From contig NC_034414.1 in assembly GCF_002078875.1 (NCBI RefSeq), positions 31,158,590-31,222,589 of the forward strand: DNA of 64,000 nt, written 5' to 3'. Under the pieces are notes generated by a model that was not told where the DNA came from, did not search any database, and was given only the letters and a program-made list of their open reading frames with translations. Shown here in pieces: positions 28,001 through 43,000 of the stretch (the first letter of the stretch is position 1; every line of letters begins with the position of its first letter). This DNA is from Numida meleagris. Taxonomy: Eukaryota; Chordata; Aves; Galliformes; Numididae. Both the position numbers and the translations under genes were made by a program.

Positions 28001-31000
28001 AAAATTACCTGTTCGGATTCTGCACATGGAACACTCAAGTTTTTTATTGTTTTAAGCCAAAAAAGCACCTGCATGAGAATGGTGGACTGCAAGGGAACCA
28101 CTTGTCATCAGATTAACTATTAATTCTTCAAATTGGAAATGAAGTGGAAAATATATTCTCTCCTGCATGCTATGCTTAATATGAAGGGAATGCTTAAGTA
28201 AAAAGATTTCTTTTTTTATGGAAATAACTCAAAAGTTACTCAATATGATAATGTAGAAATATAAATTTCAATCTTTATGTATAGCTCCAGACATACAGAT
28301 TTTTCATGAGCATGTCTTTTACTACAACAGAACAGGTCTTGCTCTAGGATTTCTGACATTGCCTAGTTTGCTAAAATCCTTTAAGGCTATTGGAAGCAAC
28401 TTTCAATCATTAGAATGAAAACATACATGTCTGAAATTACAAAATCCATTTCTTGAGTACCTCATTTCTGAGAGTTTTTGTATCCTCTGTTGCTATCTTA
28501 ATTATATGATATAAAAGTAAAATGAAGTTCTAAAGCTGGATTCAGTCTTTATAAAATGTAAAACCAATAGCATGTGGTACTAAATTAGAAATTTCCATGT
28601 CTTTAACAATTCAAAAAACCCAATTTTATACTCAGTACCATACTTACTCTTATCAGTCTAGCCACACTTTCTAAATGCAATAGATATTATGGCTTTCCCT
28701 CAAATTTCTGATGTTAAATTCCCTTGCATTTGTGTGTATTTTCATGAATACTTTTTTATTTGCACTTGGCATCTGTTAATTTGTTTTAAAAATTCTACTA
28801 ATTTGATTTCCATTCCTTTAAAATTTACATTTCAAGAAACTAGATTCTGGCAGTGTTATGTAGTGAAATGTATTTTCATGTGTTATAACACAGAAATCAT
28901 TCCTTATAATTCAATTCCAATTAACTGCAATTATTGCATTTTTATGCAGGGCCCTTTCTTTTTCTAGCCAGTAAAATAACACTAATAATAAAAAGATTAT
29001 GTGCATGTTAATTATATTTATGAACAGTTTGCATGAGTTGTTACCCTTATGCATGTGTTTCTGCTACCATCATCTGATCAGTAAAATCTTGTACTGCATT
29101 GAAAACTTCAGATTGTTCAACATGATAAATCAAGTGACTGGACACCAAAACTATATTAAAAGAAAAATTATAAATCTGATTTTTATTCACAAAACCAATA
29201 AAACTATCCAACTGATCCAGTTCAGCTAAATCTTAGGATTCATCTGTAGTAATTTTTCTATATGATTATGTGCTCTTTTACTGGATCTGGCTGGGATGGA
29301 GTTAAGGTTATTCACAGACAGCCATATGGTGCTGTGTTTAGTATTTGTGGCTAAAACAGTGTTGATAGCAGACCAGTGTTTTGGCTGTTGCTGTGCAGTA
29401 CTTGCACAGTATCAAGGCTTTGTTTGTTTTTTTTTCCCACTTCTGTCACCCCCAGCAAGTAGGCCGGGGTGGGCAGGAAGTTAGAAGTGGACAGAACCTG
29501 GACTACTGACCAGCAAGATATTCCATGTGCATAATGTCATGCTCAGCACTCAAAATGGAAGTGAGGGGAATTTGTAGGAAGTAGTCATTGCATCAAAACT
29601 GGGTGGCCATCAGTCTGCTTGTAGGAAGTTGTGACTGTTTGCTTTTGCATTGCTTGTGATTTTTTTCCTTGCTTTTGCTCTTTCCTATTAGCTTCCTCAT
29701 GCCACTGTGGGAGAACAGTGAGTGGCTGTGTGGTGCTTAGCTGCTGTCCAGGGTCAACCCATCCCCACTCTAAAATAACACTCCTTAGGAGAGTCCTTCA
29801 TTAGATTGTTCTTAAGCTCCCAGAACTGCCATATACCAGCAAGTGCACCCCCTGTGAAGTTTTCTTTCTGCTTGTAGTCCAGTCATTGTTTTCATATTCC
29901 TATGAACAAGGAATAAACATGGCAAATGTCTTTACTTGATTCCCTTCTGTGAATACTGAATAGTTGTATAAAAGAATGTTTTTTAAAAGGTCTCCTTTTC
30001 CCTAGAGTTTACACAGAGTGGATGTCCTGAGTAAAGGATTTCTTAAAAATGTAGTCTATTTGGAAGTTTTCACTGGTAATAGTTCTACTGAAAGCAAAAC
30101 CAAGGGAGGCTAAATTCACACTGCTGTTCATCCTACTGTTCTTTGTATTACTATAGTGTCTAAGATTTTAAGCATGTCCAGAATTTTGTATAAAGACAAA
30201 ACATCTGTACTGTTTTTAATGATCCTCTCTAGTCTATTTACCCATCTAGAAGGCCTTCTTTGATCTTTCTTTTCCACCCTGCACCACGCCTGATTAAATA
30301 CAGTTGATAAGTGTATTTTTTATGTTGATTGTACTTGAGCATGGAGATATACATATATACTTTTAACTATAGGGTCTTCTGATTTCAGCTTTAGATGTTG
30401 TAATAATGGCCATGGTTTAGCGAGGAAATATTGGTGGTAGGTGGACAGTTGGAGTAGGTGATCCAACCTTGGTGATTCTATGATTCTGTGATTCTGATAT
30501 CCAGGTATAGCTGCAGTGCATCATTTCTAAGAGATTTTGATCTGTTACAAATGGTGGTATGTTTTCATGCTTTAAAAAGGCCAGGAAAATAATGACCATA
30601 GTGGCTTGTTCTCCTTACCTCAGCAATGCCATAAAATGTGGTGTTTGGCACTTTGGAGAAAGATAACCTATCTGAACCTTTCTAGGAATACATCTTAACC
30701 CTTCCTTGTTTAAAGAGCTAGCATGTTTCTATCTTTGCATATCAGAGTTCATTTGACTCTCTTATGACATATATACTTAAGAGATTTTAATCTTGACTAA
30801 TGAAGGGGAGTTCTTGTGCACCTAGAAAATGGCCTGTCCTTTTTCACTGTCTTAACAGCTTCTGTCCAGGATGTATAAGTTCAGAGAGGTATATCACCAG
30901 GGGTTTGGTTTGGTTTTCCATGTTTGAGGTTGTTTGGTATTTTTTGGTTTGGGGTTTGGTTGGTTTTTTTTGTTTGTTTGTTTTTTGTTTTCTGTGACTA

Positions 31001-34000
31001 TATCTTCTCACAGATTCTGTCTTAAAGTAACTGTAGTTGGTTGGAAAACATGAGTCAGAAAAGACCTACTTTCTTCCTTGAGGCAAAAAAAAAAAAAANN
31101 NNNNNNNNNNNNNNNNNNNNNNNCCCCCCCCCCCCCCAAAAAAAGAAAAAACACCCTATAATTAGCTAGTCTCTAAATGTCCATGAAGCATAAACTTTGT
31201 GAACCACATGAACTCAGCTCTGAAATATAAATCTGAGAGTTCTGATTTCTGTACCCCAACTGCTAGTTCTCTGAGCATTCTCATAATTTTGAAGATTCTC
31301 ATTGCTCTGGAATGTTTATAAAAGTGATGAAAGGCTATACATGGGATCCTTCCGTTCTGAAAATAATAAGATACTGAAAAAAACCAAAAAGCTGTAATGG
31401 TCACAACTGGATCAGTAGACTTGGGTGAATTATTCTACTTAGATGGATTTGTATACTTAACAAATCCAGATTTTTCCATGCAGTGACAAACAGGGCAGAT
31501 GTAACTGATAGCTGTGCACCCATTTTTCTTTCTTTTGTCCTCCACTCTTAGAGCAAGTTGTCTCATCCTTCTTTTGTCTGTTGGTTATTTGCCTTTGCCA
31601 GCATTCAGTCTTTGACACTATCCAATATTGACTTCCCTTTGTTCTTTTGGGAACTATTTCCTAGTACCCCGATACATGAAGAGATCTTGGTTTTGTTGTA
31701 GCTGGGAGCTGCTTTGCATATATTAGATGTGTTTAAAAGAAATATTTTCTGGTAATTTCTCAAGATAATGTTGTTTTTTCATCCTCAGCATGAGATACAG
31801 ATAGGATGATTAAGACCAGTGGCTGGTCTTCAGAGCCTATAGCTACATTACAAAAAAATATTCCTACAGCAGATTAGAACTGCATATTTTGCAAGGTGTT
31901 TTCCTTTCAAACTCTTGCCTGTAAAAAGACACAGAAATTCTTTACTGACCCTTGCGTTCATATCTATATTAGAAGATACATTGACTAAGATGGATTAAGA
32001 TAAATTGATTAAGAACCTTCATTTAGACATATCAAGAAAGCAAACTTCCATTTGACAATTCCCTTCATTTTGAAAGACGGTCAATCATAATAATTCCGAG
32101 ACCAGACAGAAGGCTCCTTACCAGTTTAGAAGACATTTTGAAGGACTGATATCTAATCTACGTATATGTGATGTGTAACATGTGCATTTGTATTGCAGAT
32201 GAATTTGGTGCAGAAAGATTGGATCTGCAGAATGAAACAGCAGTGACCTTTCTGTGAATACAGTATAGATTCAAATTTTAGGTTAGATTTAATCTGAGGT
32301 ACACATCTCCAACTCATGTGTCTGAAGGGTCAAGCACCATTTTGGTCCTTTTGTCCCTGTTAAAGACTGGAGTGCATAAAAAGCTTATAAAAGCTTAGGC
32401 GAAGAATGGGCACGTTATTGGAATTCCTTCAAGAATTGCACAAAAGTGACATCCAGTGTAGGCAATATCTGAACTACAAAATCTCAGAGAGAGAATACTC
32501 AGGGAAAGGAGTATGTTTGTCCTTTTCTTTACCCTTAACAGAGCACCTGCTTTAATGTCTGCCAGAGGCAGAAATTGGGCTAGATGAGCATTTGTGCAGA
32601 TCTGATGTGGCTGTGACTATGTGCTTAAATTAAGGAAATTGAGGTCAAGCATATGGTCTAAGAGTGAGAGAGTTACGTAGTTCCACTTTAACAAAACAAC
32701 AAATCTGCTGCTGTCAGAGAAATAAAAATAAATAAATTCTTTATGTAATTCAATTTAATTGTTCTTGGCAATGTTATAAAATGAGGATTTATACCTTGAT
32801 TGTGGATCTGTGGAGGAAAATACAGTGTTTCATGGAAACCTTTACTGATGTTATTGATAATGTTAGTTACTGCAGGTTGTGGACAGGGGGAAGAATAGCA
32901 GGATTCTGAGTAGAAGATTACTTAAGAATTGCAGAGTAGACTAAATAATTGCTCTATTTTCTTGTCTTATGCATCATACAGTATCTGTAACTCCTGTTTA
33001 CTTAGAATTTGTTACATAGAGTTGTTCTTTTGTTTTCTTAACAAGTCTCAACATATTAATTTCAAAGACATACTTTTAAGTATTTATTGGGTAGACATGG
33101 TTATAGCTAAAGGTATGGAAAACACTATCATACATCTAATAGTTACTTTCTTGCTTCCTCTTTACCCTTATATTGGTACACAAACAAACACACTATCATA
33201 TTAATGTAAACTTTGTGTGTTCTTTCCTAGAAGTCACATGTTCTTTTTTTCACTTTTTGTAACTAAGTTTTTTCCCTCCATCTTTCCTTAATGTGTTCTT
33301 AAGAGATTAAAATCCAGTAGGTCAATTCTTACACTGAACTTTAAATATTATCATATACTGTTCAATTTTATACACAGTTTAGCTTTTAACTAATTTGGCT
33401 TTCCTATATGTAGTTAATTCTGCATAGTTATAAACTATCAGAATTCCTGCTTATGTTTCCCGGTCTTGATGATAAAAAAAATATAAGAGCCATGAAAATA
33501 ACAAACTAAGTATATTAGATGAACTTTAGCCTGAAACAAACACAATAAATCAGAGCTGCTCTACCTATTTCAGTTGTAGCTGTCTTACCACCAGGATTTG
33601 AGGTGGAGAATTCAATGGCATAGAATTATAGAATCGTTTGAGTTGGAAGAGACCCTTAAAGGTCATCTACTCCAACTCCCCTGCAATGTACAGGAACACC
33701 TACAGCTAGATAAGGTTGCTCAGAGCCCTGTCCAGCCTGACCTTGAATGTCTCCAAGGACAAGAGTTCCACCACCTTGCTGAGCAACCTGTTCCAGTGCC
33801 AGTTGCTGAGAAACCATTTCCCCTTGTCCTATCAAATATATATATAGAATTCCTTGTTTTCTTTACACAGCACACACAACATTGCTTTTTGCTTTTGCCA
33901 TAATGATATAATCTTCTGAATAAGTATCTCCAACGCATTTGCCCAACATATGAGTAGAAATTACTTTGTTTTGTCAATGTTCAGCAGTGTTCTGAAGTAA

Positions 34001-37000
34001 ACCAGTTTTTAAGTGATTTTACTTTAATACAAATCTCTGTGTAAGTACCATAGTTGTGAAATGGGATCATTCTGTATATATTTCTTGATGGCCTTGTCTG
34101 AAATAAAGTTTATAGCTGTAACTACATTTCATCAACATGTGCACTCCTATGGAGAGAGCAGTTCTTTATCTTTGTATCGTTACAGTGTCTGAATTCTGTT
34201 AATATTCGCACTTACAGAATTTATTCTGTTGTGAAATAGAAATAACTCTTCCCCTTCAGTAACATTTTTTTACGCACGTAGTATTCTGCTGCAGCTAAGT
34301 TGGCTATACTCTATACGGAATTAAGAAGAATTGATCAGCATTTTTCAAACAAAACTAGGGCTTTTGCTTGAGGAAAACACTGAAAAGCAGAGAATGTCCA
34401 TCCTTTGAAAATCAAGCCCTGCAAGTAGTTCGTCTGAGCACTCTGTAACAGAGGGGTTCAGATTCAGTGACCATATTTCAAACTCTTGGCTGCTTTTTCA
34501 AAAAATTGTGTACATTTAAAACTTAGTACATGTGTTTTCACTTTCCAGCTTCCTGAACAAAATGTGATAGCTATATGGAACAGTTGGTGTTACTGTGTTT
34601 GGTACCTGTTCAGCAATTTCCAATTATTTGCACTGCAGAAATTGGTATAAATTTGTAAGTTCTGGTCAGCAACAATAAAGGAATATACACAACTTAGTGT
34701 TCTCTTTTTTCAAATCTGAATGTCAAGATAATTATTTCCTTTTATTCTGATTAATATATATTTCTATATATTATGGTATCAGATTTTAAATTATTTTCAA
34801 ATCCAGTACACTTTATTGCTATGTTCGGAGCACAGATTTAGATATAATAAATAAAAATTGAAAATTAGTAAATGTTTATTACTTCTATTATATCTAGCTT
34901 GCAACCTATCCAATTTGGAATGTAAGGAATGCTAAATCTTTGTGATCTCTCAAACATTAAGGCAGTAATTTATATGTTTGAAATGTTTCTCACTAACAGC
35001 TAAAGAAGAACGTAAAAAAGAGGAGAGCAGTTTGGAAAATGCACAAAAATGGTAAGGTTTTTTCTTGTTTTTTTCCAACTGTTTGCTTTTGGTTAAAGAT
35101 GTTATTGATCTAGGAATTATATAAAATAGGAAAAAGCATCCGTACTTCAAAGAAGTAATGCTTTCTGAAAATTTCTTATATAGTCTTCCAGGAGAAAGTT
35201 CAGTTAGATGTTTAGCCGAAGAGTCTCCTGTGTTTGAGGTTTTAATTACTGTCGACGATGAATTGAATCATTGTTTTAAAGAATACTGTAGTAACTGATT
35301 AACTACTTAATGTAGTAAAAGTATGTTTCACTGTCATGGAACCGTTTCATCACCTAAGCTATCTGAAAACTATACCTTGCTTATTCCAGAAGAGGCAGCA
35401 TGTAGGAAAAATTAAGATAAGTTGATACATGGATAGATAAACTGTTTGATAAGTTAGTATTTCTAAAAAATATTGTGTAGCAGGTTATATTTTCATTAGA
35501 TTGAAGTGTGTACTTTTAACGTTATTTATGTTAGCTATATCAGCTGAGGTAATTTTAGCTGTTACGCTTTTGGTTGTAAAGATAAGTTATCACGTTCTTA
35601 TATGAAAACTAGAAAAAAAAAGCAAAAAAAATGCAAACTATTTTCTTCATGTTGCATTTATATCCTCATACTTTTTCAAGATTGTTTTGTTCTATTCATA
35701 AAAAATGTAAAATTATAAGACAGTTTTAAGAAAAGCTTGCAAAACCTTTTTCATGCATTTTTTGAAGAGCATCTATGAAAAGAATAATAGATTTATAGAA
35801 TAATAGATACACAATACATTGATTTTTAGCTTATTTGCATTGCACTCAGTTGGCCAAATATTTCTCAGCTGTTCATACAGCTCAACTAGGGTAGCTGAGC
35901 AAGGAACAGTAGGACCAGAAGCTCCCTTTGCAGCTCTGTTTTATGTAACAGCAGCTCTGCTAACATCACACTCGCTTCTTCCTAGCTGAATCCTCCATTC
36001 CAACTGCAGCTGATAGAGCTGTCCTGAATTCTGAACTCCTCTGCCCCCCACCTCCCTCCTCCTCTGCCTTCATCCTGACACTTAGTGCTTTGCCCATTTT
36101 CGTGTTTCATCTTCAGATCTCCCCCAAGTAGCACTGTTTGCTTTCATTCAGCTTGCTCTTGCTTCCTGGGCTGCTTCCTGACTTTTAGGAGTAACAGATC
36201 TTTTCAGTAGTAACTTAAAATGCTGAATGTTTAGTTAGCAATTGAGAAACTTAAACTCAGTATCAGCCAACTAATTCCTTATGTCAACTGCAAATTAAAT
36301 GTACCTTTGTACCCTGGAGAGCCTACTCTGCTCCAGAAAGGCCGCAAAGCAGATAGGACATGAAAACAACTGTGCCACAGAAGGAAGGTTTGTCAGTGTG
36401 TAGAAATTAAACAGGTCAGCCAGCTGTTAGTCAACAGTTTAGCCAATTTTCTGCCACCTGCTGCAGCAAATTGAAACATTTCACCTGAGACATGGACTGT
36501 CCTTGGGAGATCTTTGGGAGATTTCTCTCTTTTTCTGACTGTGTAGAAAGACTAACCTGAGTGTCTAAGTAAGGTGAACTCGCTCTATGCTCAGAAAAGT
36601 AATGTAAAAGTACAGATTACCACTGATCTTTCTTTAGACCATGAAAAATATATATTATTTTTAATAACTATCACCAAATCTTACTGGACTGTGACATCTG
36701 CTTTGGAGAGAGAAATGATTCAACCTTTACAAAAGTAAACATACTACTTTGTTTCATTTAGATCAGTCTCCCCATTTTATCTGCACAAAGCAATGTCATA
36801 AAGGTTAAATTAGCACAATCAGTTAAAATATCGTCAGAAGTATCTTCTGTAATAATAGACTACTTTGAAAATATTCAGCTGCATAACAGTTATAAAATTA
36901 TTATGCATTATGCATTATAAAATAAAAGGGCATTGCCATATTTATAATGTTTTTTCATAAAGTTCATTGCTGTTATCTTCTTATTGACACACTTGGAAGG

Positions 37001-40000
37001 AGGCAATTTATTTTCAGTAAAATCCTTGCAAATTGATCGCCACTGAATGGTGGATTTTTTTTTACTGCTACTCAGAATTCTCCTTAACTATTTGAAAGTT
37101 ATTTTTAACCAGAGCTGGAGGTTTTTCCCTTACCTGGTCTCTTCTGTAGTCCTTCAATAAAGAGAAATGGCAAAATACGGTCTCTATGGCACATTGTGAA
37201 TAAAATTAAAAACATAGGTAGAATATAGCATTTCCTGTAATACAAGAAATTCAGTTTTTCTTCTTTACAACTGAATGCCCCTGATTTGACTGTGTGACAT
37301 ATCTCTGTGGTGGCTCATGCATCTATAAGTTGACCTCCTGAGAGTGAGGTAGGTGTCGGAAGGATAGTTAACGCTTGGTGTGAATTGCTGCTATGGTTTC
37401 CAAGGATAAGGGGAAGTTATGGTAATTACCAGCCTTGACTACTGAATCAGAAATCAGCCCTCAGAGAAACTCTTTCCCCTCTAGGCTTATTGTTGACAGT
37501 TTCTTTCCCCGCCCCCCTCCTAGCTTTGAAGAAACAGTGGGATACTTTGGGATAAAGCCAAAGCCTGGTGAGAAGGAGATCACACCAAACTATGTTTTCA
37601 CGGTGTGGTACGAATTCTGCAGTGACTTCAAGACCATTTGGAAACGAGAGAGCAAAAGCATTTCCAAAGAGCGGTAAGGTTCTAATAAAGTCATTAATAC
37701 CATTTTAGATGTCTGGGAAACTGTTCCTTCTCAAACCTAACAAATTATACTCCTATATTTCACAGGCGTCATTGTTTTCTTTCAGATCTAATGGACATCA
37801 AGGAAAGATTATTCCCTCAGGGTGCGTAGGAAAATTCACCAAAGGCATGCTGTCCCCACAAAAAGATAAACACATATAATCTGATAAATTACACTTTTGT
37901 AACCCCTTCCAATTACTAGCTAGTAAAATGAAAGGGGAGCTGTGCTAATTTGTAACAGATTGCTTCTCTGTGCATTTTCATGTTGAACTAGCCTAAATGA
38001 GGCGATATTGCTGTCGCAGACAGTACAGACAAATAAAAGTGAATGCTTTTCCAGTTAATATACTGCACTTGCATCAAAGGGAAGCCCCAGAGATTCAGGC
38101 CACACTTAGCACTGTGTTGAAGCCCCACGCTGAATTTACAGCACCACTTCTGACTCTTGGTGTCCTGCTGAGGACTTCAAACTACTTACCGCTAGATCTC
38201 ACCACAGTCAACTGATTTTATTAGTTAGAGTAAAAAAATATATATATAAACCCTTCAATTATTTGCTCAGTTTTCTTAAAGAAGCTAAAAATCTTTTGCA
38301 AAGAAAAAATACCTATACTGCAAGTGAGAGTAAATGCCACGTTAATCATATCTCAATTCATTTGAAAAGACCTAGAAAGTGGTATTGTGGTCATGCTTTG
38401 AAAAAGAATGGACTAATCACTTTCAGCATGAAATATAGATCTAGGTGCGTATTCCAAAGTGACATAGATGTAAAGAAAAGATTTCTTAAAAGATCTTAGC
38501 ACTTACATTTTACTTTTTGCTTTAAATCAGTGGGGAATCTTTGAGTCCTGTAAATGTAGATTTTTAAAGGACAAAATGGAGAAAATACAAATTCCTGATT
38601 GTCAACCTTATGGGGATTGTTTTATAGATGTTACAGGTTTTAAACTCTTGAAAGTTGTAGGTTTTTGTATCATCTGTATAATGGTTAGATTGATTTTAGA
38701 AGCTGAAAACTGTGAACATTGACAGAGAATCTTTTATTTCTTTGTCTCTAAGTCAATATTCAAACTGGTTTTCCAAATTAAAAAACATGTAAAGTTACTA
38801 GTCACTAAGCAGATTGCTCTAATCGTCTAAGGATCATATCATGGATATACTTCAGTTCAGAGAAAAAAAATCATCCAGAACATACATCCATTCCTTTTTA
38901 TGTAGTTAGTACTCTGCTGATGGGATACAATTCAAATTCCTTCAAATCAATTGATTTAAAATGTCTTGTAAATGTTTGATTAATACATTAGAAATCTTTA
39001 AAAAACCCTCAAAGTTTCTTAAAACAATGTTCAAGAGATCGTTGTAAGTAAACTGCTGTATTCTTTGTTTTCCAGCTGGGATGAGATGAGAGTTACTCAT
39101 TGTTTAATAATTATGTAAATAAAATGTAGTAGTAAAAATACATTGCAAATATTTCATCAGTTCCTTTAATACATACTTTTATTCCTATTCATGAATGTAA
39201 AACAATGACACTTGTTAGTATACTTCTTCAAAGTGCTAATTTCTGGAATATATAGACTTTTTTCTGAGTTCAATTTTTTTTTTATAAAGTTTCATTAACC
39301 TCAAAAGAACAATTCATTGTCATTTACATTAAAAATGTGGGGGATTCATCAAAACCACAAGCTGCTGAAATGAGGATCTTTGTGTAATAAGTAAATTAGA
39401 ATGACAGAAGAGGTGTTTTCATCATCCTAAATTGTTTTGTAATGTGCTACTGAAAAGAAGAACCTCATTAAATCAGTAAATTTGAATGATGGGAAGACTG
39501 TTTTAATCATCTGAAAATGTCCTGTGAATTCGTGACCTTTTAAGGTTTTGTCTTACAAAGTATGAGACTTACTGTTGATGAACTGATGTCCAAGAAATTT
39601 TGAAAGAAAGCTCAGAGTCATTCTGCACATCGGTAACTAAAAACCTTAGTATGACAGGAATGGACAGCTGTCTTCCATAACTGGCTAATTAATTTGATGC
39701 ACTATTTGTTTTGCATTTTTAGAGATGGTAATTAAAAAGAAAAAAAAGAAAAAAAAAAAGGTTATGTTTATCAACAATGAATTCTTTTGTTCTAAAAAAA
39801 AATGTTAAAGAGGAAAAATTGGTAATAAAAGTCAATATTTTCATTGCTGGGTTCTGAAACTAAGACTTTGATATCCTTATGTAAACGCTTTTACCATTAC
39901 CTTACCCTTCAAATTTCAGGAGGAGCTGCAGAAGTGTAAAATGTATCTGAATTAAACTAGTCATGCTGATACCTATATGGATTTAATTGTTTACATTAGT

Positions 40001-43000
40001 AGGGGAATGTCAATATTGGATTATAATTTCTCACTCATAAAGTACGGCTAAAAAAATTCTAAATTTAATTATAATATGCAGAATTGTCAGTAATATGCCA
40101 TACCAAATGTATTATTAAAAATGTATTTGCTTAAAATTAATAGTAGTGAAACTAGGTCAAAGAATGGAAGAGTGAAAAATTAATTTTTTTTACTCAAAAC
40201 AAGCTAGCTTGTGTTGCATAAGAGAAACTACAAAAACTGAATTTCAGGGAGAAAGGATACCCCGTGTAACAAAATGACAGCCTCAGCTGCAAGAGCCTGT
40301 TTTGTCTAACATCTACTTTGCTCCTAAATGTAACACAACTGTAGAAATCTAATTAGATTAATGCTTTTTCATAAAGTAAGGGAAAACTTTAACAGAGCTG
40401 CCCAGCACTTAACTCACCGTGAAAATAAATTAGCTGCCTGCAAAATATAGTTGAATCATTGTCTCTTTCCTGGACAAAATTTGAACACCATTTAGAAAAA
40501 CAAGACAGAATTACAGATAGATATCAAACCTAGATGAGTACAACAAATAAATGACTGTAGAGATAAAATGAAGAAACTTTTTAATATAGAGTGTGTGTGC
40601 ATCCAGTTACGTCAACTGCTTCTTTTGGGTTCTTCTTCTTATAAGATTTTGAGATGCTAACCAAACTGATGTCCAAAACAAAGTTCTGTCATCTTCTACC
40701 ATCGTAAATTTCCTATCTACAAGTCTCATTTCCCTTTTTTAGTCTATTAATTTTATTTTCAGTGAGTATGTCTATGCATTCACAATCAAAATAAATGTGT
40801 ATTAATATGTGAATGTCTATCCATAAGTCCATTAAAGCATTCAAGATCTATTAAAGTGTATTTTAACAGAATATCCTAGCCAAGTCTGAATATGGGGAAA
40901 CTTATAGATTAAATACATAAATGTAAAACAAATAGTTTGCAGTGATGAGTAGATAATCACAAAATGTAATGGCATCTTTTGCAAAATAAGTGTGATGAGG
41001 ATTATCGTGTGCTTATGCTTTACGTATAAAACAACAAGATAGGAATGGAATTTTTGCTGTTAATTTTTCTCACTGCTTCAACTGCAAACATAAGATTGCA
41101 GCAATAGTTACCACACTAGATTAAGCCATTTCTTTTAGATAGAATATACATACAGATTTTACAGCTAAGGAACAGAAGTCAGAAAAGAAAAGAAGAACCA
41201 AAGTTTGTCTCAATGTCCAGAGAAGACATAGTCATTTGATAAACAGAAATACATTTCATCTTAAAAATAGGGTAAGTCCTGTTTTTAGAAGGTTCCTTTT
41301 TAATGCCTTTTTTTGTTCTTGAATTTTATCACTAGCACAAAACAAGTTGATGTTATCACCTTTATCTTGTGTAAAAAGCAATAGTTACTATTTTTTGAGG
41401 GGACACAAAAGCAATACCACGTTTAAAAAGCTGAAGCTCTGAATGTAGCAGTGTGAGTAGCTAATGGTGGTAATTGTCCAAACAATAAAAAGGACAGTGA
41501 ACAGTGCCCAGTAAATTTTGGTTTACTGTAGTAAGTTGGAGTTGGCTATAGCTTTCTCTCTCTTTCATTTTTGGTGCACAATATTGGTCTAACTATCTAT
41601 AAAGCTAATCTGTGAGGCTAACTTGCACCTAACAAATAACTGAAATTTGGCAGAAATACTTGCCACAGAGGAAGTAGTGGATTATATTTTTTTTCAATAT
41701 TACAGTGAGCAATGAGGAAAAATAATATTTAGTTCAAGACATGACAGTTTTTGAAGACCAGATTTATAGCTTGATCTTAATTGTGAATTTCTCTCACTGT
41801 ATCATATATATTGTGTGATATTATGCTATACTGCTCAGAACCTAATGAAAAAGATACAATAAAGAAGTTAAAAGCACAAAGGGTGAATGGGAAATAGTCG
41901 TTACGTACCTCATCTAATACAGCACCAAGTGAAACTAGGAAGTGGCTGGTGCAAGCCAAATATGATTGCTTTACAGTAGCCATACTTAATCTGTTCAACA
42001 CCTTGCCACCAGATGTCCCAGGTGCCAAAAGTTTGCATTGCTTCTGAATGGTGACAGTACAAATCTGTATTAGAGTATGAAGAACTGTTAAACGCAAAGA
42101 GAATTTCCTGCTGGAAAAGTATTCAGGGGATTGTTACTGAATGCTTTGGCTGTCCTTATATGTTCCTTGGTATTTGGTGGTACCCAGCTCAGATGGAATG
42201 AAGTGTATTTTTAGTCTGAGCTGGTGTAGCTTTTAGGGGGCTTACCGTTTTTTTCTGAAGCACCAGATTTCATAAAGGCATAAAGAGGTAAAATTTCTCA
42301 CCTTCTAACAGATAATCAGTAAATCCAGAAAAAAATAAAAGCAAACTAAGTGTATTAGCATTGAGATTTGGAGAGAATTCCGCTGATAACTACATCAGTA
42401 CAAAGATAGAAAAATGTATGTTAATGAACTTTTATTCTAAATACGATTTAAAGATTTGATCGATAATGATCAAGTTCTTTTTAGAAGGCTTGGCAGGAGG
42501 CTTGACTAGCCAGTTGTATTATACAACACAGTGATAGAAATGGACAACGATCTAACTTTAAAGTCTGTTATAAGGCCATTGTGATGCTAACCAAAGACTT
42601 TATCAAATAATCTGTCAGACTAGGTAAAACACAAGGATATGTCTTCTAAAATTTTGAAACTGCAGTGTAGACTGCCATGTTTTACAGGCTTACAGTGTTT
42701 TCAGGACTCTGTGCTGTTACTTAAGGACTACTTATGGTCTGCATACAGAAATTATCATATGGCTGAGAGTCGTAAGGCATATAACGTATGAAAGGAATTT
42801 GAGCAATGGCGATAATTCGTAGTCTCTCAAGGGGAGTCACTGTTGAGCTGTGTTAAGGATCTGAGGTGGCTATGCTGAGCTCTAGATTGAACACCTGATG
42901 CTGACCACAGCTATGCCTGCTTGTTTGTCTCCACCCATATCTGGGTTACATATTTGGATTGCACAACAATTCCTGTGCTGCCACAGTCCTATGGGAGAAG

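Larger units (their letters stand above)
14574..34999 (+). other. FMN1: FMN1 intron C-D (20.4 kb)
   Basis: The largest intron in the window. It carries an alpharetrovirus-like LTR (14872-15265), CR1 fragments (19991-20114, 30432-30496 and 33620-33834), an ERVL-like LTR (29282-29761), a 33-base poly-A run, a TG-rich simple repeat and a 25-N assembly gap. The rest is AT-rich sequence without recognisable genes. Confidence 0.8.

Noticed and set aside
33598..33977. Overlapping 101- and 85-codon open frames on opposite strands
   Set aside because: They run through a CR1 3' fragment, which is non-coding in both frames.
41777..42097. 106-codon open frame on the - strand in intron E-F
   Set aside because: No recognisable domain and no supporting signals; its length is within chance for a window of this size.
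42513..42527. Perfect palindrome GTTGTATTATACAAC as a notable site
   Set aside because: Seven-base arms in AT-rich DNA are common by chance and I recognise no matching factor.
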